A stretch of 10,928 nucleotides of DNA from Planctomycetota bacterium (GTDB lineage Bacteria; Planctomycetota; Phycisphaerae; UBA1845): positions 1-10,928 of the forward strand of contig JAJRUK010000272.1 of assembly GCA_024277835.1 (NCBI GenBank). The letters run 5' to 3'. A program made the position numbers and the translations under genes. The notes under the pieces were generated by a model that had not been told where the DNA came from, searched no databases, and was given only the letters and a program-made list of their open reading frames with translations. Within the stretch, counting starts at the first letter, position 1, and each line of letters starts with the position of its first letter. Shown here piece by piece: positions 6,359-10,928 of this stretch.

Positions 6359-6388
6359 CGCAAGCTAAAGCCTGCGGCTCGGGGGGGG
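6359..6388. repeat. REP-like palindrome followed by a run of eight Gs
   Basis: CGCAAGCTAAAGCCTGCG (6359-6376) folds as a 7-bp stem with one G-T wobble (on the minus strand) and a TAAA/TTTA loop. It is followed by GCTC and eight Gs (6381-6388). The core CTAAAGCCTGCGGCTC resembles a dispersed palindrome that I recall from planctomycete intergenic regions. Only one copy is in the window, so repeat status rests on memory and needs a genome search. Confidence 0.4.
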
Positions 6389-6415
6389 CTTGATGTCCCG
6401 CTTTTCCTATCTCTA

Positions 6416-6445
6416 CGCGATCATATCGCGCCGTCTGTGATTATA
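6416..6445 (-). promoter_or_regulatory. Possible internal promoter with operator dyad before the adaptor gene
   Basis: A perfect TATAAT lies on the minus strand at 6445-6440, nine bases past the permease D stop. The -35 position falls in the permease D end and matches poorly, and there is no extended -10 TG. Seventeen bases further on, CGCGAT-CAT-ATCGCG (6416-6430) is a perfect dyad centred about +10 from the predicted start near 6433, where a repressor would sit. This could give the adaptor its own regulated transcript. Confidence 0.38.
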
Positions 6446-6454
6446 GCCGCTCGT

Positions 6455-7627
6455 TTAGGCTTTGCGGAGTGCTTCGATTATTTTTGTGCGAGACGCTTTG
6501 ATGGCAGGGGCGAGAGCGCCTGCGATTCCGACGGTCAGGGACGCGGCTAGCGCTATCATGAGAATGGCAGGCGTGATTCGCAGATCGTAGGCGAGAACGG
6601 TGTAAGTTGTATCCGACATGAAATCCTGCTTGCCGCCTTGCACGGTCAGGCTGAGCGCCAGTCCGCAAAGGCAGGCAACCCCACAGATCAGCGAGGATTC
6701 GATCAAGAACGCCAGGATGATCGACCCGCGCGAGAACCCGATCGTCCGGAGCATTGCGATTTCACGTTTCCTGCCATCGACGGCCGCGTACATCGTGTTG
6801 GCCACCGCAAAAACCGCACCGACAAGCATAATGCCGATCAAAATGCTCGTCAGTGAAACGATGTCACGCGTTGTCTTGGAAACCTCGGCGTAGTAGTCGA
6901 ATTCCGTCTTGGCGGACAGCTCGACCGTTGGACCGTCGATGTAGGATTTTGCACTGGCGAAGTTTTCGGGGGTGTCAATTCTGAGAAGAACGCTTGAGAG
7001 GAATCGGCGTTCGTAGACGCCTGAGATCATCGTTCGTGGTCCCCAGATTTCGCTTTCCATCGCCCCGCCGTTGTCTTCGAAAATGCCGACGACGCGGAAC
7101 GCGCGATTCCCGAGAACACCAAGCGTAATTTCGTGGCCGAGTTCGAGGTTCTCATACCGCTCGGAGGCAGCTTTGCCAACAATGATCTCCTGCGCCGCCT
7201 GACGAAACCGCCTGCCCTCGACAATATTGACATGGCTATGCACATCAAAGCCAATGTCGTCGACGCCGCGAATCGCTACATTGGCAAGATTGCGGTCGGC
7301 GTTTTTTCGCGGGATTGTCGTTTGTACGCAAAGCTCAAAACTGACCATCGCCTCGCCGTCTGTGTTTCTCGCTAGATGAGGCGTTTGCATCACGCGGGCT
7401 GCCTCTTCGTTGCTGATAATGCTTGTACTCTCTGCGGATGCGCCGGGTTTGAGCACGACAATGTTGCCTTCGATTCCAGAGTTCGCAAGCGACTCCCGAA
7501 TGCCCGCGCCGAACGACAGCAAGATCGCCAGAACCAAAACGACGACCATCACGACAAGAAACGTCAGCAGAGAACTGGTCTTGCGCCGCGTGAGGTTTCG
7601 CCAGTTGTAGTAAAGGGGAAGCGCCAT
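6455..7627 (-). CDS. ABC exporter permease D (MacB/FtsX type, 'ESEIW' subtype)
   Basis: This 390-residue permease has the type VII layout: membrane helix 1 (18-40), a large periplasmic domain (about 45-255), then helices 2 (257-282), 3 (301-328) and 4 (351-376). The cytoplasmic link after helix 2 reads GRKREIAMLRTIGF, the usual FtsX-like coupling region facing the ATPase, and the protein ends APAIKASRTKIIEALRKA. The periplasmic domain carries NVAIRGVDDIGFDVH, IVEGRRF, EIIVG and GGAMESEIWG, all matched in permease B, its paralogue. The start MALPLYYNWRNL aligns with that of permease B. It lies 9 bases behind the permease C stop, with the GGAG of that gene's last codons as a distant ribosome binding site. 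It probably pairs with permease C as a heterodimer. The substrate is unknown. Confidence 0.88.
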   Translation of the reverse strand: MALPLYYNWRNLTRRKTSSLLTFLVVMVVVLVLAILLSFGAGIRESLANSGIEGNIVVLKPGASAESTSIISNEEAARVMQTPHLARNTDGEAMVSFELCVQTTIPRKNADRNLANVAIRGVDDIGFDVHSHVNIVEGRRFRQAAQEIIVGKAASERYENLELGHEITLGVLGNRAFRVVGIFEDNGGAMESEIWGPRTMISGVYERRFLSSVLLRIDTPENFASAKSYIDGPTVELSAKTEFDYYAEVSKTTRDIVSLTSILIGIMLVGAVFAVANTMYAAVDGRKREIAMLRTIGFSRGSIILAFLIESSLICGVACLCGLALSLTVQGGKQDFMSDTTYTVLAYDLRITPAILMIALAASLTVGIAGALAPAIKASRTKIIEALRKA

Positions 7628-7636
7628 CGTTTCGAG

Positions 7637-8809
7637 TTACTCCATATTCCGTAGGGCTGTGACCAAAGGCGTTCTCGCTGCGGAGATGGCGGGGACCATC
7701 GCGGCGAAGATGGCCACGCCTGCGGCGATAAGCAGCGCCTGAGCACACATGCTTCCTTCGACGATGAGCGTTTGAATAAGCGGCACATTCATTCGCCCCA
7801 ACGGCGTGAAATTAAAGGCGATGTACGGTATGGCTGCGCCGATCACGCCGCCGCCGACGCATAGCAGAAGACTTTCGGTCTGAACGAGTGCGAAAAGCCC
7901 CAGTCGCCCAAAACCAAGCGATCTCAAAGTAGCAATCTCACCCATGCGATCGCGAATGTTCATACTCATCGTATTCGCAGCCGCCATAACCGCGACAAAG
8001 ATCGTCGTAAACGCGAGGATCGTCAGGTTCCGCGGGAGGTTGAACTGCTGCGTGATGAAGCTGTTCATAAACGTTTTTTCGTCCTGGGTTTTAGTTTCGT
8101 CGGGGGTTCGCGCGAACAGCTCATCAATCTCAGCTGTAAAATGGGTCAAGTCCTCTTTCGTCGCGCACTTAACGAAGAAGAAGCTGACCTTATCAGTTGG
8201 GCCTCCGATTTCCTTCATCACGTCTTCGTAGTAATCCGCGCGGAAGAAATTGGTCACCGGGTCGTTCTCTGAACTCCCGACGGCGACGACGATGAAATCC
8301 ATTTCTTTGTACGGGGGCAAGGACGGTTTGATCGAGACGCGATCGCCCACTTTCCATCCGAACTGGTTGGCGGTCCCGCTGCCAACGACGATGGCTCGCC
8401 GCTCTCGAAACCAGTTCGCACGCTCACTCTCTGAAAGCTTGTAGTCGGAGAACGTACCGAGAAACGTATCCGGATCAGCCGCCATCGTCGAGAGAAGCTG
8501 CGGCTTGTCGCCGACCTTACCGCCAACCCAACGCAAGCCGCATACGGAGAGGATTCGTGTCTTGCTCTCATCGAGGAATTCTATCTTTCGGCGATGCCCG
8601 GTTGGTAGCGGGTTGACGATCGACGTCTTCTGTGTGACGCAGAGTCGTAGCTGCTTGGCCGCGCGATCAAGGAAATCGTCGAACCCTTGAATAACGGAAA
8701 AGGACAAGACATAGATAACAATCGGCAGAGCGATCGCGGCGCTCGTGAGCGCGGTCCGCATCGGGTTGCGCGACAGGTTTCGATAGAGGTACGTTATCCG
8801 AAGGTCCAT
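7637..8809 (-). CDS. ABC exporter permease C (MacB/FtsX type, 'TPDETK' subtype)
   Basis: This 390-residue permease has helix 1 at 19-41, a periplasmic domain to about 257, helix 2 (259-281), helix 3 (304-332) and helix 4 (352-375). The coupling region reads DRMGEIATLRSLGFGR and the tail VPAISAARTPLVTALRNME. It is a paralogue of permease A. Both have the blocks FGWKVGDRV or YGWKVGDRV, LPPY or VPPY, and TPDETK followed by DE...F. The start lies 19 bases behind the permease B stop with no strong Shine-Dalgarno, so translational coupling is likely. Within the operon it would be the first subunit of the second permease pair (C with D). Nothing in it identifies a substrate. Confidence 0.87.
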   Translation of the reverse strand: MDLRITYLYRNLSRNPMRTALTSAAIALPIVIYVLSFSVIQGFDDFLDRAAKQLRLCVTQKTSIVNPLPTGHRRKIEFLDESKTRILSVCGLRWVGGKVGDKPQLLSTMAADPDTFLGTFSDYKLSESERANWFRERRAIVVGSGTANQFGWKVGDRVSIKPSLPPYKEMDFIVVAVGSSENDPVTNFFRADYYEDVMKEIGGPTDKVSFFFVKCATKEDLTHFTAEIDELFARTPDETKTQDEKTFMNSFITQQFNLPRNLTILAFTTIFVAVMAAANTMSMNIRDRMGEIATLRSLGFGRLGLFALVQTESLLLCVGGGVIGAAIPYIAFNFTPLGRMNVPLIQTLIVEGSMCAQALLIAAGVAIFAAMVPAISAARTPLVTALRNME

Positions 8810-8828
8810 AACGATGCGTCCGGCGACA

Positions 8829-10016
8829 CTACGGTTCTCGCAGCGCGGAGACTACGGGCGTTCTCGCCGCTCGCCAAGCAGGGAACAGCGAACCACCCAT
8901 GCCGACAAGCGTCACTGAAACAAGCGCGATGGCCGCTGCTTTGGGCGTTAGCGAAATCTCAAACGCGAGCGTCGTGAACGTAAAGAACCCGAACATGTCC
9001 TTGGTATTACCAACCGTCGCGAGCCAGAGGATGCAACCGATACACCCTAGGAGACCCCCAGCGAGTGAAAGAATCGCCGATTCAACAAGAAAGCTCGCGA
9101 GGATCGCTCTTCGCGGATAACCGATCGTCCGGAGCATAGCCACCTCTTGCGTTCGACCGGCAACGGTGGCGTACATGGTATTCGCAATCGAAAGTACCGC
9201 GGCGAGGCCCATCACAGCGGCGAGCAGCGATGCCACAAATAGATAGCCGCGAATTCCCAGCGATTGGAAGCGCCAGTAATCTGCTTCGGTTTCCGCCTTC
9301 AACTCGATCGACGGGCCGGTGATGCGTTCAATGGCCTCGGCAGGGTCCACACCCTCCTTAACGCGCACGTACGCGGAGGAATAACTTTCCCGGGTGGAAG
9401 CATTCATCAATGCGGGCAGGTAACCCCAGATTTCGCTTTCCATCGGACCGGAGTCTGCGGAAAAATGCCCAACCACCGTGAAGGCGCGGTCGTTGCCCGA
9501 TCCGAGCGCGACCGTGTCGCCGATCATCAAACCGGCGAATTGTTTTGACGCCTGAACACCGACGATAACCTCCGGGCTTGCGACGGAGAAGCGCCGCCCT
9601 TCGACGACTCTGACGTTTGTGTGGACGTCGAAAGCGACCTCGGTGACGCCGCGCACTGCGACGTTGCTGTTGGTTTTCCCGCCGTCTCGCACTCTGGGGA
9701 GAAACACCTGAACCATCATTTCGGGGCTGATGAGCGCTTGCCCGGTGTCGGGGTCTCGTGCGACGCCGGTAAGCTGATCGAGTCGGTGGAAATCTTCGAT
9801 GGTGATGGAGCTGTTGCTTTCCGACGTCGCGCCTTGCTTCAATACGAGGATCTTCGTCTCGTCTGCGGCGACGGCGAGGGACGACTCCAGTGCATTCGAA
9901 AAAGAGAGCAACCAGCAGGAAAGACCGACCACCGCAGCGATCACGAGCATCGTCAGGATCGACGTTGTCTTGTGAGCGAGCAAGTGTCGATAGTTATACA
10001 TCACCGGGAGTGCCAA
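8829..10016 (-). CDS. ABC exporter permease B (MacB/FtsX type, 'ESEIW' subtype), TTG start
   Basis: This 395-residue permease has helices at about 18-40, 258-281, 303-331 and 357-381 and a periplasmic domain between the first two. Blocks NVAVRGVTEVAFDVH, VVEGRRF, EVIVG and GPMESEIWG match permease D. The coupling region is GRTQEVAMLRTIGYPRR and the end is FPAWRAARTPVVSALREP. I place the start at the TTG at 10016-10014. It gives MALPVMYNYRHL, aligning with MALPLYYNWRNL of permease D, and AGGAG lies 7 bases upstream. An in-frame ATG at 10049 lies inside permease A and lacks both supports. The gap to permease A is 10 bases. It likely forms a heteropair with permease A. Confidence 0.88.
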   Translation of the reverse strand: MALPVMYNYRHLLAHKTTSILTMLVIAAVVGLSCWLLSFSNALESSLAVAADETKILVLKQGATSESNSSITIEDFHRLDQLTGVARDPDTGQALISPEMMVQVFLPRVRDGGKTNSNVAVRGVTEVAFDVHTNVRVVEGRRFSVASPEVIVGVQASKQFAGLMIGDTVALGSGNDRAFTVVGHFSADSGPMESEIWGYLPALMNASTRESYSSAYVRVKEGVDPAEAIERITGPSIELKAETEADYWRFQSLGIRGYLFVASLLAAVMGLAAVLSIANTMYATVAGRTQEVAMLRTIGYPRRAILASFLVESAILSLAGGLLGCIGCILWLATVGNTKDMFGFFTFTTLAFEISLTPKAAAIALVSVTLVGMGGSLFPAWRAARTPVVSALREP

Positions 10017-10028
10017 CGAATGTCTCCT
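10014..10028 (-). promoter_or_regulatory. Ribosome binding site fixing a TTG start
   Basis: On the minus strand AGGAG (10028-10024) is followed by ACATTCG and TTG (10016-10014). The AGG overlaps the TAG stop of permease A, so termination of A places ribosomes on the start of B. This is a typical arrangement for coupled, balanced subunit synthesis. Confidence 0.7.
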
Positions 10029-10928
10029 ACGCGACGCGCCGAAGCGCATCGACCGTTCTTAATTTCATGGCCTGGTACGCGGGCCAAAAACCCGCAATGA
10101 CACCGACAACCACAGCGATACCCAACGCACCAGCGATCGCGGAAACGGATACCTCTACCTGACTGACCGGACCCATACGAGGTATCCGAAGGGGCGACAT
10201 CCATAGAAAAAGTGACACCGGAACAATGCCCAGAAGCGCGCCAACGACCGAGATAAACGTGCTCTCGGCGAGAACGATGGCGAAGACACGTCCTCGCTGA
10301 AAACCGAGTGCTTTGAAGACCGCCAGCTCTCGTGTTCGCTCGCGGAAGCTCATCATCATCGTATTCCCAGCCACCAACGCGATGATCGTAACGATCACGC
10401 CCGCAAGCGCCTGCATCAGACCGGGTATGTCACCCAGCGCCTGCGTGAAGTTCGCACTGAATGCGTTTTCGTCCTCGGATTTTGTCTCATCAGGCGTATT
10501 CCCGAAGCGCGTGTCGATGTCACTCTGCAACGATCGAAGCCCGGCTGCGGAGTTACACTTGACCCAGAAGATGTGACACCTGTCGTCTTCAAATCCAACT
10601 TCTTCGCGAGACGCTTGGAGGTAGTCGCGGCGGAAGTAGAAAATGTTGCCGCGCTCCGCCTTGGGGACGATCTTGACGATCTTAAACTCGAGCGAAAGAT
10701 ACGGCGGAACGGTGCTGTCGAGCGTGACACGATCGCCGACCTTCCAACCGTACGTCTTTGCAAGCCCCACACCGGTCACCGCAGCGATTCGATTGCGATT
10801 CCACGCCTCGATCTCCTCGGCGGTCATGCCAAGGTCGCTATACACAATCGGAAAAGTGTCCTTGTCTGCGCCGAGACTGGTCAGCGTATTCTGCGTGTCT
10901 GGAACCCGGCCACCGTACCATCGCATAC
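10027..10928 (-). CDS. ABC exporter permease A (MacB/FtsX type, 'TPDETK' subtype), N-terminus beyond right edge
   Basis: The right edge cuts this gene; 300 codons plus the stop are present. The ATG at 10926 is internal: the following MRWYGGRV aligns with LRWVGGKV at residue 92 of permease C, so roughly 90 residues, including helix 1, lie outside. Visible parts, counted from that Met, are the rest of the periplasmic domain (1-165, with YGWKVGDRV, VPPY and NTPDETKSEDENAF), helix 2 (170-190), the coupling region ERTRELAVFKALGFQRGR, helix 3 (213-242), helix 4 (262-284) and the end AYQAMKLRTVDALRRVA. It is the first permease seen in transcription order, so the ATPase gene and the operon promoter are expected further right. 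Confidence 0.88.
   Translation of the reverse strand, partial: MRWYGGRVPDTQNTLTSLGADKDTFPIVYSDLGMTAEEIEAWNRNRIAAVTGVGLAKTYGWKVGDRVTLDSTVPPYLSLEFKIVKIVPKAERGNIFYFRRDYLQASREEVGFEDDRCHIFWVKCNSAAGLRSLQSDIDTRFGNTPDETKSEDENAFSANFTQALGDIPGLMQALAGVIVTIIALVAGNTMMMSFRERTRELAVFKALGFQRGRVFAIVLAESTFISVVGALLGIVPVSLFLWMSPLRIPRMGPVSQVEVSVSAIAGALGIAVVVGVIAGFWPAYQAMKLRTVDALRRVA

Noticed and set aside
9621..10100. A 159-codon plus-strand frame
   Set aside because: It is antisense to permease B and the end of permease A, with no family match; both permeases are clearly coding.
1..10928. CRISPR arrays, tRNA, rRNA and defence genes
   Set aside because: No regularly spaced repeats, no cloverleaf or conserved TTCGA-type arm in a tRNA context, and no nuclease, helicase or toxin motifs were seen in any credible frame.

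Overview
The window is a bacterial chromosomal segment, moderately GC-rich by eye, dominated by leftward (minus-strand) genes. The features that hint at the host are: a secreted protein with HYR modules, thrombospondin type 3 calcium repeats and a Cys-Gly / membrane helix / Arg C-terminal tail; paired MacB/FtsX-type ABC permeases with an adaptor; and a short palindrome of the 'CTAAAGCCTGCGGCTC' kind between genes. Together these fit a Planctomycetota-like bacterium (perhaps Phycisphaerae) best. This is an inference from gene style, not proven by a marker gene, and other didermic lineages remain possible.

Layout from left to right. (1) 2-115, plus: the last 37 codons of an IS630-family transposase, so the left edge lies in an insertion sequence. 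(2) 116-325: no gene. (3) 326-2314, minus: a 662-residue secreted, cell-surface-type protein with an extraordinary cysteine ladder, two HYR modules, three calcium-binding TSP3 repeats and a C-terminal sorting tail; it has a good sigma70-like promoter. (4) 2315-2829: divergent intergenic region with two promoters, a perfect dyad and a pair of 22-bp direct repeats. (5) 2830-3015, plus: a 61-residue two-helix membrane protein. (6) 3099-3142: a strong hairpin terminator between convergent genes. (7) 3172-4677, minus: an unrecognised coiled-coil-rich lipoprotein. (8) 5012-10928, minus: a transport operon of five genes, transcribed right to left as permease A (cut by the right edge), permease B, permease C, permease D and a periplasmic adaptor.

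The four permeases form two alternating types. A and C belong to one type, B and D to another, so the operon carries a duplicated A/B heteropair followed by one HlyD/RND-type adaptor. The likely machine is a MacB-like (type VII) ABC exporter or mechanotransmission complex, with two different permease subunits per complex and a shared adaptor bridging the periplasm. No ATPase is in the window; it is expected beyond the right edge. The coiled-coil lipoprotein lies downstream on the same strand and could be an envelope partner, but a 334-base gap separates it from the adaptor and no functional link is shown.

I found no rRNA, tRNA, CRISPR array or known riboswitch. The most unusual items are the CxxxC cysteine ladder, the duplicated permease pair, and the cluster of dyad elements in the 180 bases before the adaptor gene.
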